NCBI RefSeq assembly: GCF_001187505.1
Contig: NZ_CP012150.1
Span: 3,968,001 to 4,032,000 of the forward strand
Length of the DNA stretch: 64,000 nucleotides
Direction: 5' to 3'
Source of the DNA: Mycolicibacterium goodii
GTDB taxonomy: Bacteria; Actinomycetota; Actinomycetes; Mycobacteriales; Mycobacteriaceae
Part shown: one piece after another, positions 8,234 through 19,181 of the stretch
How positions within the stretch are numbered: the first letter of the stretch is position 1
Layout: each line of letters opens with the position of its first letter
The notes under the pieces: generated by a model
Database searches by the model: none
Told to the model about the DNA's origin: nothing
Seen by the model: the letters and a program-made list of their open reading frames with translations, nothing else
Made by a program: the position numbers and the translations under genes

Positions 8234-9574
8234 ATGGACCGGCAGAAGGAATTCGTGCTGCGCACGTTGGAGGAACGCGACATTCGTTTCGTTCGGTTGT
8301 GGTTCACCGACGTGCTCGGCTACCTCAAGTCGGTCGCGATCGCGCCCGCCGAACTCGAGGGCGCATTCGAGGAGGGCATCGGCTTCGACGGCTCCTCGAT
8401 CGAGGGTTTCGCGCGCGTCTTCGAATCCGACACGGTCGCCCGGCCCGATCCGTCGACGTTCCAGGTGCTGCCGTGGAAGACCAGCGACGGCAACCACTAC
8501 TCGGCGCGCATGTTCTGCGACATCACCATGCCCGACGGCTCGCCGTCCTGGGCCGACTCGCGCCACGTGCTGCGTCGTCAGCTGGCGAAGGCCAGCGATC
8601 TGGGCTTCACCTGCTACGTGCATCCGGAGATCGAATTCTTCCTGCTCAAGCCCGGCCCCACCGACGGCACCCCGCCGGAACCCGCCGACAACGGCGGCTA
8701 CTTCGACCAGGCCGTGCACGACGCGGCGCCCAACTTCCGGCGCCACGCCATCGAGGCCCTTGAGCAGATGGGCATCTCGGTCGAGTTCAGCCACCACGAG
8801 GGCGCGCCCGGCCAGCAGGAGATCGACCTGCGTTACGCCGACGCGCTGTCGATGGCCGACAACGTCATGACGTTCCGCTACCTGGTGAAGGAAGTGGCAC
8901 TGGCCGACGGCGTGCGGGCCTCGTTCATGCCCAAGCCGTTCGCCGAACATCCCGGCTCGGCCATGCACACGCACATGAGCCTGTTCGAAGGCGACACCAA
9001 CGCCTTCCACAGCCCCGACGATCCGCTGCAGCTGTCGGATGTCGCCAAGTCGTTCATCGCGGGCATCCTGGAGCACGCCAACGAGATCAGTGCCGTCACC
9101 AACCAGTGGGTGAACTCCTACAAGCGTCTGGTGCACGGCGGCGAGGCACCCACCGCGGCGTCGTGGGGTGCGGCCAACCGCTCGGCGCTGGTGCGGGTGC
9201 CGATGTACACCCCGCACAAGGTGTCGTCGCGCCGGGTCGAGGTGCGCAGCCCCGACTCGGCCTGCAACCCGTACCTGACGTTCGCGGTGCTGCTGGCCGC
9301 GGGCCTGCGCGGGGTCGAGAAGGGCTATGTGCTGGGCCCGCAGGCCGAGGACAACGTGTGGAGCCTGACGGCCGAGGAACGCCGCGCCATGGGCTACCGC
9401 GAGCTGCCGACCAGCCTGGGCAACGCGCTTGAGGCCATGGAGAACTCGGAGCTGGTCGCAGAAGCGTTGGGGGAGCACGTGTTCGACTACTTCCTGCGCA
9501 ACAAGCGCACCGAGTGGGAGAACTACCGCAGCCACGTCACGCCGTACGAGCTCAAGACCTATCTGTCGCTGTAG
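8234..9574 (+). CDS. glnA2: Glutamine synthetase type I, GlnA2
   Basis: 446 residues. ATP-dependent amidation of glutamate, cytosolic dodecamer by family. GS signatures: GFDGSSIEGFARVFESD, the glutamate ligands in CYVHPEIEFFL, the ATP-binding KPFAEHPGSAMHTHMSLF, and NRSALVRVP. The region where adenylylated enzymes carry the modified tyrosine (DLYELPP in GlnA1 here) reads DNVWSLTAEER, with tryptophan instead of tyrosine. GlnE regulation is therefore unlikely, as expected for the GSI-alpha type. ATG at 8234. glnE starts 39 nt downstream on the same strand. Confidence 0.95.
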   Translation: MDRQKEFVLRTLEERDIRFVRLWFTDVLGYLKSVAIAPAELEGAFEEGIGFDGSSIEGFARVFESDTVARPDPSTFQVLPWKTSDGNHYSARMFCDITMPDGSPSWADSRHVLRRQLAKASDLGFTCYVHPEIEFFLLKPGPTDGTPPEPADNGGYFDQAVHDAAPNFRRHAIEALEQMGISVEFSHHEGAPGQQEIDLRYADALSMADNVMTFRYLVKEVALADGVRASFMPKPFAEHPGSAMHTHMSLFEGDTNAFHSPDDPLQLSDVAKSFIAGILEHANEISAVTNQWVNSYKRLVHGGEAPTAASWGAANRSALVRVPMYTPHKVSSRRVEVRSPDSACNPYLTFAVLLAAGLRGVEKGYVLGPQAEDNVWSLTAEERRAMGYRELPTSLGNALEAMENSELVAEALGEHVFDYFLRNKRTEWENYRSHVTPYELKTYLSL

Positions 9575-9613
9575 CACGGTCGTCGCTGACGCGGCGGCCG
9601 GTGCGCTACCGTC

Positions 9614-12610
9614 GTGAGCGTGCGAAAGCCTGCCACCGAACGCCCGAGGCTGCCCAGTGTCGGCCGGCTCGGGCTCGTCGACCCGCACGCGCCCGCTCAC
9701 CTCGATCGGCTCGGCTGGAACACCGACGATCACGTCGAGCTGCTGTGGTCGCTGTCGCGGGCCCCGGACGCCGATGCCGCACTGCTGGCGATGGTGCGCC
9801 TGGCCGACGCGCTGGGCGACGGCTGGGATGAGCTCAACGCACTGCTGCTCGCCGACCGTTCGCTGCGTGGCAGGCTGTTCGCCCTGCTCGGCTCGTCGCT
9901 GGCGCTCGGCGACCACCTGGTCGCCCACCCGGACTCCTGGCGGCTGCTGCACGGCGACATCACCCTGCCGTCGGCACGGGAACTGCGCGAGACGTTCGAC
10001 GCGGCCGCCCGCGACGTCGGCATCGAACGCGGCGCGAGTGCCGCCGTCCCGCCGCTGCGAAACGTCTACCGCGACCATCTGCTCGTGCTCGCGGCCCTCG
10101 ACGTCGCCTCGACCGTCGAGAACGAACCGGTACTGCCGTTCGTCGCGGTCAGCGCCCACCTGTCCGACCTGGCCGACGCCGCGCTGAGCGCCGCGCTGAT
10201 CGTGGCGACCCGCACGGTGTGCGGCGACCGCGATCCCCGGCTCGCGGTCATCGCGATGGGCAAATGCGGTGCGCGCGAACTGAACTACGTCAGCGACGTC
10301 GACGTGATCTTCGTCGGCGAGGACATCGTCAAGGACGGCGCCAGCGACAACCTCGCCACCGCGACCCGCGTGGCCGGGGAGATGATGCGGTTCGCAGGCG
10401 ACGCGTTCTTCGAGGTCGACGCCGCACTGCGCCCGGAAGGCAAACGGGGCCAACTGGTTCGCACCCTAGAGTCACACATCACCTACTACCAGCGCTGGGC
10501 CAAGACGTGGGAGTTCCAGGCGCTGCTCAAGGCGCGGCCGGCCGCCGGTGATCCCGACTTGGGCAAGGCCTACGTCGACGCGTTGATGCCGATGGTGTGG
10601 ACCGCCTGCGAGCGCGAGGATTTCGTCCCCGAGGTGCAGGCCATGCGCCGCCGCGTCGAGGAACTCGTGCCCGCCGACGTACGGTCGCGGGAGATCAAGC
10701 TCGGCACCGGCGGCCTGCGCGACGTCGAATTCGCCGTGCAGCTCCTGCAACTGGTGCATGGACGCAACGACGAATCACTGCACGTGGCATCGACCGTGGA
10801 CGCTCTGGCCGCACTCGGCGGGGGCGGCTACGTCGGCCGCGACGACGCCGCCAACATGACCGCGTCGTATGAGTTCCTGCGTCTGCTCGAACACCGGCTG
10901 CAGTTGCAGCGGCTCAAGCGCACCCACATGCTGCCCGACGACAGCGACGACGAGGCGTACCGGTGGCTTGCGCGGGCCGCGCACGTGCGGCCCGACGGCA
11001 CGCACGACGCGCAGGGCGTGCTGCGCGAGGAGCTCAAGCGTCAGAGCCTGCGGGTGTCGCGGCTGCACGCCAAGCTGTTCTATCAGCCGCTGCTGGAATC
11101 GGTGGGGCAGCGGCCGGTCGGTATCGGCGCGGGGATGAGCACCGATGCGGCCGAACGGCAGCTGGCCGCACTGGGTTACGAGGGCCCGCAGAGCGCGCTC
11201 ACCCATCTCGCGGCGCTCACCGGGGCGACCGGGCGCAAGGGCCGCATCCAGCAGATTCTGCTGCCCACGCTGCTCGACTGGCTTTCCGACACCCCCGACC
11301 CGGACGCCGGTCTGCTGGCCTACCGGCGGTTGAGCGACGAACTGTCGGATCTGCGTTGGTTTCTGGGCACGCTGCGCGACGAGGGCGCGGTGGCCAAGCG
11401 GCTCATGCGCATACTCGGCACCTCGGCGTACATCCCCGAACTGTTGATGCGTGCCCCCGATGTCATCCAGATGTACGCCGACGGGCCGACAGGGCCCAAG
11501 CTGCTCGAGGGTGACGCCGACAGCCGGGCCCGCGCACTGGTGGCCTCGGCATCCCGGTACGCAGATCCGGTGCGGGCCATCGCATCCGCGCGCACGCTGC
11601 GCCGCCGCGAACTCGCGCGGATCGCGTCGGCCGACGTGCTCGGCATGCTCGACGTGACCGAGGTGTGCAAGTCGCTCACCGCGGTGTGGGTCGCGGTGCT
11701 GCAGGCCGCGTTGGACGTTGTGACCCGAGCCAACACACCGGATTCCGGTGTGCCCGCGCGGATCGCGGTGATCGGCATGGGCCGGCTGGGCGGCGGCGAA
11801 CTCGGCTACGGCTCCGACGCCGACGTGATGTTCGTGTGCGAGCCGAATTCCGGTGTCGAGGAATCGGTTGCGGTGCGGTGGTCGGTGAGCGTGGCCGAGC
11901 AGGTGCGTGCCCTGCTGGGGACGCCGAGCGCGGATCCGCCGCTGGAGGTCGACACCGGGCTGCGCCCCGAGGGCCGCAGCGGGCCGCTGGTGCGCACGCT
12001 CGCGTCGTACGAGGCGTACTACTCGCAGTGGGCGCAGCCGTGGGAGATCCAGGCGCTGCTGCGCGCACACCGCGTCGCCGGTGATCTCGAACTCGGCGAG
12101 CGGTTCCTGCTCATGGTCGACAAGACCCGGTACCCGGAGGGCGGCGTCTCGGCCGAGGCGGTCCGGGAGATCCGTCGCATCAAGGCGCGGGTGGACGCCG
12201 AGCGCCTGCCGCGCGGCGCCGATCCCAACACCCACACCAAACTCGGCCGCGGCGGGCTCGCCGACATCGAGTGGACCGTGCAACTGCTGCAGCTGCGCTA
12301 CGCGCACAAAGTGCCTGCGCTGCACAACACGTCGACGTTGGAGACGCTCAACGCGATCGGCGCGGCCGAACTCGTCGCCGAGGGCGATGTGGAACTGCTC
12401 CGCGAGGCGTGGTTGACCGCGACCAGGGCCCGCAACGCGCTGGTGCTGGTGCGCGGCAAGCCGACCGATCAGCTGCCCGGCCCGGGCCGCCAGCTCAATG
12501 CGGTGGCGCTGGCGGCGGGGTGGGGCAGCGACGACGGCGGCGAGTTCCTCGACAACTATCTGCGGGTGACGCGGCGGGCGAAGGCCGTGGTCCGCAAGGT
12601 TTTCGGCTGA
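9614..12610 (+). CDS. glnE: Bifunctional glutamine synthetase adenylyltransferase/adenylyl-removing enzyme
   Basis: 998 residues with duplicated architecture. The N-terminal nucleotidyltransferase domain carries [18 protein letters not shown] (216-233, deadenylylating half in characterised enzymes); the C-terminal one carries [20 protein letters not shown] (about 721-740, adenylylating half). Each is followed by the [24 protein letters not shown] helper segment and a GlnE helical bundle. It modifies the tyrosine of GlnA1, encoded 1 kb downstream on the other strand. GTG start at 9614. It converges on the DoxX gene with one base between the stop codons. Confidence 0.96.
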   Translation: MSVRKPATERPRLPSVGRLGLVDPHAPAHLDRLGWNTDDHVELLWSLSRAPDADAALLAMVRLADALGDGWDELNALLLADRSLRGRLFALLGSSLALGDHLVAHPDSWRLLHGDITLPSARELRETFDAAARDVGIERGASAAVPPLRNVYRDHLLVLAALDVASTVENEPVLPFVAVSAHLSDLADAALSAALIVATRTVCGDRDPRLAVIAMGKCGARELNYVSDVDVIFVGEDIVKDGASDNLATATRVAGEMMRFAGDAFFEVDAALRPEGKRGQLVRTLESHITYYQRWAKTWEFQALLKARPAAGDPDLGKAYVDALMPMVWTACEREDFVPEVQAMRRRVEELVPADVRSREIKLGTGGLRDVEFAVQLLQLVHGRNDESLHVASTVDALAALGGGGYVGRDDAANMTASYEFLRLLEHRLQLQRLKRTHMLPDDSDDEAYRWLARAAHVRPDGTHDAQGVLREELKRQSLRVSRLHAKLFYQPLLESVGQRPVGIGAGMSTDAAERQLAALGYEGPQSALTHLAALTGATGRKGRIQQILLPTLLDWLSDTPDPDAGLLAYRRLSDELSDLRWFLGTLRDEGAVAKRLMRILGTSAYIPELLMRAPDVIQMYADGPTGPKLLEGDADSRARALVASASRYADPVRAIASARTLRRRELARIASADVLGMLDVTEVCKSLTAVWVAVLQAALDVVTRANTPDSGVPARIAVIGMGRLGGGELGYGSDADVMFVCEPNSGVEESVAVRWSVSVAEQVRALLGTPSADPPLEVDTGLRPEGRSGPLVRTLASYEAYYSQWAQPWEIQALLRAHRVAGDLELGERFLLMVDKTRYPEGGVSAEAVREIRRIKARVDAERLPRGADPNTHTKLGRGGLADIEWTVQLLQLRYAHKVPALHNTSTLETLNAIGAAELVAEGDVELLREAWLTATRARNALVLVRGKPTDQLPGPGRQLNAVALAAGWGSDDGGEFLDNYLRVTRRAKAVVRKVFG

Positions 12611-12611
12611 A

Positions 12612-13022
12612 TCAGCGTCTGCCGCGCACGGAGTCGAGCGCGAACGCGCCGCCGCCGATCGCGAACAGCAGCAGGAAGCCGAAGCAGAACAGCACGGTGG
12701 GTTCACCGCCGTTCTCCAGCGGTAGCAGGCCCTTTGGTTGGTGCTGCCAGAAGTACGCGACGGCCATGTGGCCGCTGGCGATGAACGCCGCGATCCGGGT
12801 GAACAACCCGGCCATGATCAGCAGGCCGAGGACGAGTTCGATCACGCCGGCGTACCAGTACGGCCAGGTGCCGACGGGCACGGCGCCGTTGCCGGAATCC
12901 ACCGGCCAGGCGAAGAGTTTCGATGCGCCGTGTACGGCGAACAGGAAACCGAACACGATGCGGAAGATCGCCACCACGACGGGGGAGTAGGTGGCGAGCC
13001 GGGTGTCCAGATTGGTCGTCAT
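12612..13022 (-). CDS. DoxX family integral membrane protein
   Basis: 136 residues with about four membrane segments (VVVAIFRIVFGFLFAVHGASK, WYAGVIELVLGLLIMAGLF, IAAFIASGHMAVAYFW, VLFCFGFLLLFAIGGGAFAL). The RxxxGxxFxxHGxxKLF pattern near the N-terminus is characteristic of DoxX. Some family members take part in membrane redox or thiol stress complexes; the role here is unknown. ATG at 13022. It lies 31 nt downstream of dtd on the same strand, so the two may be cotranscribed. Confidence 0.85.
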   Translation of the reverse strand: MTTNLDTRLATYSPVVVAIFRIVFGFLFAVHGASKLFAWPVDSGNGAVPVGTWPYWYAGVIELVLGLLIMAGLFTRIAAFIASGHMAVAYFWQHQPKGLLPLENGGEPTVLFCFGFLLLFAIGGGAFALDSVRGRR

Positions 13023-13053
13023 GCTCAGACCATACGCGTTGGATCGGCTCGGG

Positions 13054-13485
13054 TTACATCTCCAACAGCACTGTTACCGGCCCGTCATTGACCAGTTCCA
13101 CGTGCATGTGCGCGCCGAAAACTCCCGTTTCCACGGTCGCACCCAGGCGTCGCAACGCCCCGGTGAACTCGGTGACCAGCGGTTCGGCCGCCGGGCCCGG
13201 TGCCGCGGCGTTCCAGGATGGGCGCCTGCCCTTGTCGGTGTTGGCGTACAACGTGAACTGGCTGATCACCAGGATCGGCGCCGCCACATCCGAAGCCGAC
13301 CGTTCGTCGTCGAGAATCCTTAGCTTCCACAACTTTTCGGCCATCCGCTGGGCCTTGGCGGCATCGTCGTCGTGGGTGACGCCGACGAGGGCCACCAGCC
13401 CTTGCGGCTGCGGGTCGATCGCGCCGACCACCTCGCCGTCCACCGTGACCTGCGCGCGCGACACCCGCTGAACCAGAACCCGCAT
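13054..13485 (-). CDS. dtd: D-aminoacyl-tRNA deacylase
   Basis: 143 residues from the MRVLVQRVS start (13485); a second ATG three codons upstream is possible. It hydrolyses D-amino acids and glycine mischarged onto tRNA, acting as a small homodimer. The two family motifs are visible: SQFTLYA (75-81) and the C-terminal Gly-cis-Pro motif in [11 protein letters not shown] (GP at 135-136). [15 protein letters not shown] is also typical. It lies downstream of glnA1 on the same strand, but a strong terminator separates them. Confidence 0.93.
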   Translation of the reverse strand: MRVLVQRVSRAQVTVDGEVVGAIDPQPQGLVALVGVTHDDDAAKAQRMAEKLWKLRILDDERSASDVAAPILVISQFTLYANTDKGRRPSWNAAAPGPAAEPLVTEFTGALRRLGATVETGVFGAHMHVELVNDGPVTVLLEM

Positions 13486-13576
13486 GGGCAACATTGTCCC
13501 GTGCGGGGCGCCGAGTTCTGCGTCAGGGCTGTGCTTTCGCGTGAATCACGACCCGCATGCAGAAATCGGCGAAAGC

Positions 13577-13604
13577 AAAAAGGCCGGGCGCCAAGCGCCC
13601 GGCC
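13577..13604 (-). terminator. Intrinsic terminator downstream of glnA1
   Basis: A perfect 10-bp G+C stem (13582-13591 with 13595-13604) closes a 3-nt loop. On the minus strand it is followed by a run of five T (A run at 13577-13581 on the plus strand), which is canonical for a rho-independent terminator reading from glnA1. Confidence 0.9.
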
Positions 13605-13609
13605 TTCTT

Positions 13610-13640
13610 GCCGACTTAAACGTCGCGTCGGCGAGCCGAC

Positions 13641-13650
<10 letters not shown>
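13610..13650. repeat. 16-bp direct repeat across the glnA1 stop codon
   Basis: GCCGACTTAAACGTCG occurs at 13610-13625 and again, identically, at 13635-13650. The second copy contains the glnA1 stop and last codons; the first lies between the stop and the terminator. It looks like a short tandem duplication of the gene end with a 25-bp period. Confidence 0.8.
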
Positions 13651-15077
<1,427 letters not shown>

Positions 15078-15113
15078 TGAGTGTTCTCCTTTACTGGTAA
15101 CCCGCGCGTCGAC

Positions 15114-15143
15114 GCTATGGACATGATGTTGCGCAGTCGTCAA
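15114..15143 (-). promoter_or_regulatory. SigA-like promoter of glnA1
   Basis: On the minus strand TTGACG (15138-15143) and CATAGC (15114-15119) are 18 bp apart. The -35 hexamer lies within the third GlnR box. The 5' untranslated region would be about 30 nt and includes the AGGAGA site. Confidence 0.45.
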
Positions 15144-15165
15144 CCCAATGTTGCGCCGAAGTTAC
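15128..15165 (-). promoter_or_regulatory. Four-box GlnR-type operator of glnA1
   Basis: Read on the minus strand the order is GTAAC (15165-15161), six bases, GCAAC (15154-15150), six bases, TTGAC (15143-15139), six bases, GCAAC (15132-15128). All four boxes end in AC with exactly nine bases between successive AC pairs. This matches the actinobacterial GlnR a1-b1-a2-b2 arrangement (gTnAc-n6-GaAAc). It ends about 50 bp upstream of the glnA1 start and overlaps the -35. Confidence 0.75.
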
Positions 15166-15263
15166 GCAATCGGCCGGAGACCGCCGACCGGACGATTTCA
15201 GCTACAAATCGCCGCCGAACCCCGTCCGACGTGGCACCCGGCGGGCGGATGCCTGGACCCGCC

Positions 15264-15269
15264 TATCCT
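15264..15269 (+). promoter_or_regulatory. -10 hexamer TATCCT, leaderless start of the RDD gene
   Basis: TATCCT ends 6 nt before the ATG at 15276; there is no Shine-Dalgarno sequence between them. Confidence 0.5.
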
Positions 15270-15275
15270 GACATC

Positions 15276-15791
15276 ATGGCCCGCACAAACGGCTCCCGGC
15301 TGGGATCCTGGCTATCTGGTCCCGGTCCATTCGATGCGGGCCACGGCGCTGACGGCAATAACGGCGCAGACGGCACGGCCCGAACCGGTAAGTACCCCGG
15401 TGAGCGGCTGGGCCTGCCCGAGGACGGCGCGGGTTCGATCGCGCGGACGGGTCGACGCCTCGGCGCGTTGATCGTGGACTGGTTGATCGCATACGGGCTG
15501 GCCGCGCTGCTGATGGCACTCGGGGTGATCGCCCTGCCGGTGCTGTCGACCGCGGTGCTGGTGATCTGGATGGTCGTCGGCACGGTCGCGGTGCGGCTGT
15601 TCTCGTTCACCCCGGGTCAGTACGTGCTCGGCCTGGTGGTGGTGCCCGCCGACGGGCGTGACCGCATCGGCATCGTCCGCGCCTTCATCCGCGTGGTGCT
15701 GATCGCGCTCGTCATCCCGCCGCTGGTGTTCGACAGCGACATGCGCAGCCTGCACGACCGCGCGAGCTTCACCGCGGTGTTGCGGCGCTGA
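15276..15791 (+). CDS. RDD family membrane protein
   Basis: 171 residues. A soluble N-terminal part of about 60 residues rich in Gly/Asp is followed by an RDD domain: GRRLGALIVDWLIAYGLAALLMALG, a second membrane segment VLSTAVLVIWMVVGTVAV, then FTPGQYVLGLVVV and a final segment ending MRSLHDRASFTAV. The HDR near the end is a common RDD feature. It matches Rv2219A by position. Function unknown (RDD proteins include transporters). Its last 23 bases overlap the end of the convergent amidohydrolase gene. Confidence 0.82.
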   Translation: MARTNGSRLGSWLSGPGPFDAGHGADGNNGADGTARTGKYPGERLGLPEDGAGSIARTGRRLGALIVDWLIAYGLAALLMALGVIALPVLSTAVLVIWMVVGTVAVRLFSFTPGQYVLGLVVVPADGRDRIGIVRAFIRVVLIALVIPPLVFDSDMRSLHDRASFTAVLRR

Positions 15792-17463
15792 GTCCCGGCG
15801 CCTCGTGCCAGATCCGGCCGTCGGTCATGGTCAGCAGCACCTGGGCGGTGTGGATCGCGTGCGGGTCGACCGCGAAGATGTCGGTGTCGAGCACGATGAG
15901 ATCCGCGCGCTTGCCCACCTCGACCGAGCCCACGACGTCGTCGAGCCGTAACTGATACGCCGCCCCGAGGGTGTTGGCGTGCACGGCCTCGGCCACCGAC
16001 AGCCGCTGGTCGGCCGGAGCGAGCACGGGTGCGTCGACATCCCCGATCAACTGCCGGGTGACGCCGATCTGGATGGCGTCGAGCGGTTTGTGCGTCGAGA
16101 AGTAGCCGGCCGCAGGCCAGTCGGTGCCCAGCGAGATCCGCCCGCCCGCCCGCAGGATGTCGCGCGGGCGGTAGAGGAGGTCCATGCGGGGCGCGCCGTA
16201 CCGTGCCGCCATGTTCTGGACCGTGTCGGGATCCGCGGAGAACCAGTTGGCGGAGAACTCGGCGATGACGCCGAGCTCACCGAACCGCGGTGCGTCGGCG
16301 TCGGCGACGTGCACCAGGTGGGCGATGGTGTGTCGGCGGTCGCGCGGTCCGTTGCGACCGATCGCGCCCTCGATGGCGTCGAGCGCGACCCGCACGGTGC
16401 GTTCGCCGCACGCGTGGACGTGCACGTCGATGCCGGCCCGGTCGAACAGGCCGATCATCTCGTGCCACTGCGCCTCGGTGAACGCCGAGCTGCCCGTGGT
16501 GTCGGGTCTGTCGGCGTAGGGCTCGATGAGCCACGCGGTGTAGCCGCCCTGCGTTCCGTCGCCCACGATCTTGAGCACGTCCACGCTGACCAGTTCGGTC
16601 GTGACGCTGTCGCGGGCCGCCAGGAACTCCTCGACAACAGCCGTGAAGTCACCGTCGGCCGGGGGCGATTTGATCGCATACGACGCCACCACCCGAAACG
16701 GCAGCGCCCCGGCCCTCTCCAGGTCGGCGTAGAGCGCGATGACCGAGGCCTGATCGCCGCCGACGGGCGGGACCCCCGCGTCGAACACCGTCGTGATGCC
16801 CGCCTCGGCGGCGCTGGGCAGCCAGCCTTCGAGCATGCGCCGCATGGCCTGGGGCGAGATCGGCTCGACGGCGTTGACCAGGCCGAGCACGGCGTTGACC
16901 TCCAGGACGTAGCCCGTCGGGTCACCGTTGCGGTCGCGCTGGAAGTAACTGAACCCGGGAACCGGGTCCGGGGTGTCCCGGTCGATGCCCGCGGCCGCCA
17001 GGGCGGCGCTGTTGGCCCACATGCTGTGCGCGTCGATCGCGAAGAACAGGCCGGGACGGTCGGGCAGCACACGGTCCAGATCGGCGCGGGACGGGCCGTC
17101 GGGTCCGAACATGTCCACGCGCCACCCGAAGCCGCGCACCACGCCGTCGGGGTGCGCCTCGGCGTAGGCCGCGATGGCCGCGAGCGCGTCGTCTCTGGTG
17201 GGCACCTGAAGGTCGACGCCGTGGCCGAGGAACGCGCCGAGGATCGGGTGGGTGTGGCCTTCGACAAAGCCCGGCATGAGCAGCCTGCCGTCGAGGTCGA
17301 TCACGCGGGTCCGCGGCCCGGCGCCGGCCAGCACCTCGGCGGTGCGGCCGACGTGGGTGATGGTGTGACCGCGCACCGCGACCGCCTCGGCCCACGGCGA
17401 CGGCCCTGCCACGGTGTGGACCCGACCGTTGGTGAAGACGACGTCGGCGTCAGCGGTGCACAC
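15769..17463 (-). CDS. Metal-dependent amidohydrolase, YtcJ type
   Basis: 564 residues. N-terminal metal ligands HTH in MPGFVEGHTHP (His70, His72), middle histidines in IDVHVHACGERTVR and HTIAHLVHV, and the late aspartate in SLGTDWPAAGYF fit the YtcJ/amidohydrolase_3 group, whose members hydrolyse N-substituted amides. The substrate cannot be predicted. GTG start at 17463, 12 nt after the DUF4191 gene, so it may be the last gene of the lipB-lipA-DUF4191 unit. I do not recall it at this position in M. tuberculosis, so it may be an accessory insertion. A predicted alternative is a dihydropyrimidinase-like enzyme, but the motif spacing favours YtcJ. Confidence 0.82.
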   Translation of the reverse strand: MCTADADVVFTNGRVHTVAGPSPWAEAVAVRGHTITHVGRTAEVLAGAGPRTRVIDLDGRLLMPGFVEGHTHPILGAFLGHGVDLQVPTRDDALAAIAAYAEAHPDGVVRGFGWRVDMFGPDGPSRADLDRVLPDRPGLFFAIDAHSMWANSAALAAAGIDRDTPDPVPGFSYFQRDRNGDPTGYVLEVNAVLGLVNAVEPISPQAMRRMLEGWLPSAAEAGITTVFDAGVPPVGGDQASVIALYADLERAGALPFRVVASYAIKSPPADGDFTAVVEEFLAARDSVTTELVSVDVLKIVGDGTQGGYTAWLIEPYADRPDTTGSSAFTEAQWHEMIGLFDRAGIDVHVHACGERTVRVALDAIEGAIGRNGPRDRRHTIAHLVHVADADAPRFGELGVIAEFSANWFSADPDTVQNMAARYGAPRMDLLYRPRDILRAGGRISLGTDWPAAGYFSTHKPLDAIQIGVTRQLIGDVDAPVLAPADQRLSVAEAVHANTLGAAYQLRLDDVVGSVEVGKRADLIVLDTDIFAVDPHAIHTAQVLLTMTDGRIWHEAPGLSAATPR

Positions 17464-17475
17464 CCCGCGGGGCGC

Positions 17476-18228
17476 TCAGCGACGCCGCGCGGTGCGCTGC
17501 ACGCCGCGCATCTTCGCGGCGTTGGGCAGCGGACCCTTCGGGACCGCGGTCGGGCCGACCTTGCTGCCGAGCGCGGCCAGCCGCGACTCCAGCGCATCCA
17601 TCTGCTTGACCGTGATGTTGGCGGGGAGCTTGTTGAGGTGGCGCTCCAGCTTGGCCAGCGGCACCTCGCCCTCGCCGTTGCCGACGATGATGTCGTAGAT
17701 CGGGGTCTCGCCGACCAGCCGGGCGGTGCGCTTCTTCTCCTGCGCGAGCAGCGGCTTGATCCGGTTGGGCGCGCCCTCGCCGACGAAGATCACACCGGGC
17801 CTGCCGATCACGCGGTGCACGGCGTCGAAGTGTCCGGTTGCCGCGACACCCGGCGTCACGCGCCACTTGCCGCGCAGGTTGTCCAGCGCCCAGGCGGCGG
17901 CGCCGGTCTGGCCCTCGGCCTTGCGGTACACCGACTTCTGCGCGCGGCGCCCGAAGATGATGAATGCGACCAGGGCGCCCAGCACCACGCCGAGCGGGAT
18001 CAGGGTGTACATCGTGAGCCCGCCGATGAGCAGTCCGGCGACCACCGCGAGCGCGACGATCAGCACGAACGCCCCCGCCATGTAGGGCACCAGCCGCTTG
18101 TCTTCTTTGCGCTGGATCTGGAACGCCTGCCACAACTGGCTGCGGCGCTGCTTGGAAGCCGCCTTACGAGCTGCTTTGGCCTCGGCTTTCGCGGCCTTCG
18201 TCTCGGCGGTGTTGCGGGATTTCGCCAT
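17476..18228 (-). CDS. DUF4191 family membrane protein
   Basis: 250 residues. A lysine/alanine-rich basic N-terminus (AKAEAKAARKAASKQRR) precedes two membrane segments at about 50-100 (PYMAGAFVLIVALAVVAGLLIGG, MYTLIPLGVVLGALVAFIIFG), then a conserved cytosolic domain. The ATG at 18228 starts 4 nt after the lipA stop, so translation is probably coupled; longer in-frame sequence runs into lipA. Position matches Rv2219. Constant linkage to lipA is known in actinobacteria but its role is not; nothing here shows a catalytic motif. Confidence 0.88.
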   Translation of the reverse strand: MAKSRNTAETKAAKAEAKAARKAASKQRRSQLWQAFQIQRKEDKRLVPYMAGAFVLIVALAVVAGLLIGGLTMYTLIPLGVVLGALVAFIIFGRRAQKSVYRKAEGQTGAAAWALDNLRGKWRVTPGVAATGHFDAVHRVIGRPGVIFVGEGAPNRIKPLLAQEKKRTARLVGETPIYDIIVGNGEGEVPLAKLERHLNKLPANITVKQMDALESRLAALGSKVGPTAVPKGPLPNAAKMRGVQRTARRR

Positions 18229-18232
18229 TACT

Positions 18233-19177
18233 TCAGGATACGGGGGGCTGATCTGCGAAACGCACCCGCGCGGCCTGTGCGTAGAGCTTGCCCGCGCGAT
18301 AGGACGACCGCACCAGGGGACCGGCCAACACCCCGGCAAATCCGAGGCCCTCGGCATAGGTCGACAGCTCGACGAATTCGTCGGGGTGCACCCACCGCTC
18401 CACAGGGTGGTGGCGCGGTGAGGGACGCAGGTACTGCGTGATCGTGACGATGTCGCAACCGGCCTCGTGCAGGTCGCGCAGCGCGGTGCGCACCTCGTCG
18501 ATGGTCTCGCCCATACCCAGGATCAGGTTCGACTTGGTGACCAGGCCGAAGTTGCGGGCCGCGGTGATCACCGCGAGGCTGCGCTCGTAGCGGAACGCCG
18601 GGCGGATCCGTTTGAAGATGCGGGGCACGGTTTCGACGTTGTGCGCCAACACTTCCGGTCGCGACTCGAACACTTCCTCGAGCTGCTCGGCGTTGCCGTT
18701 GAAGTCGGGGATGAGCAGCTCGACGCCGGTGTTGGGGTTGAGCCGCTTGATGTAGCGCACGGTCTCGGCGTACAGCCAGGCCCCGCCGTCGGGCAGATCG
18801 TCGCGGGCCACTCCGGTGACCGTCGAATACCGCAGACCCATGGCCTGCACGCTCTCGGCGACCCGGCGCGGCTCGTCGCGGTCCAGCTCGGCGGGTTTGC
18901 CGGTGTCGATCTGGCAGAAGTCGCACCGGCGGGTGCACTGTTCGCCGCCGATGAGGAACGTGGCCTCGCGGTCCTCCCAGCATTCGAAGATGTTGGGGCA
19001 CCCGGCCTCTTCACACACCGTGTGCAGACCCTCGCGCCGCACCAGGCCCTTGAGTTCGGTGTACTCCGGCCCCATCTTGGCGCGGGTCTTGATCCACGGC
19101 GGCTTGCGCTCGATGGGGGTCTGCGCGTTGCGGACCTCCAGGCGGAGCAGCTTGCGTCCCTCTGGCACGACAGTCAC
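18233..19177 (-). CDS. lipA: Lipoyl synthase
   Basis: 314 residues, radical-SAM enzyme that inserts two sulfurs into octanoyl groups on lipoyl domains. The radical-SAM cluster motif CTRRCDFC binds one 4Fe-4S; the auxiliary cluster cysteines are in [12 protein letters not shown]. The C-terminal serine ligand segment LVRSSYRAG is also present. GTG start at 19177. It is 4 nt downstream of lipB, and the dihydrolipoamide acyltransferase, a natural substrate, is encoded 1.7 kb upstream on the same strand. Confidence 0.97.
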   Translation of the reverse strand: MTVVPEGRKLLRLEVRNAQTPIERKPPWIKTRAKMGPEYTELKGLVRREGLHTVCEEAGCPNIFECWEDREATFLIGGEQCTRRCDFCQIDTGKPAELDRDEPRRVAESVQAMGLRYSTVTGVARDDLPDGGAWLYAETVRYIKRLNPNTGVELLIPDFNGNAEQLEEVFESRPEVLAHNVETVPRIFKRIRPAFRYERSLAVITAARNFGLVTKSNLILGMGETIDEVRTALRDLHEAGCDIVTITQYLRPSPRHHPVERWVHPDEFVELSTYAEGLGFAGVLAGPLVRSSYRAGKLYAQAARVRFADQPPVS

Positions 19178-19181
19178 AGAT

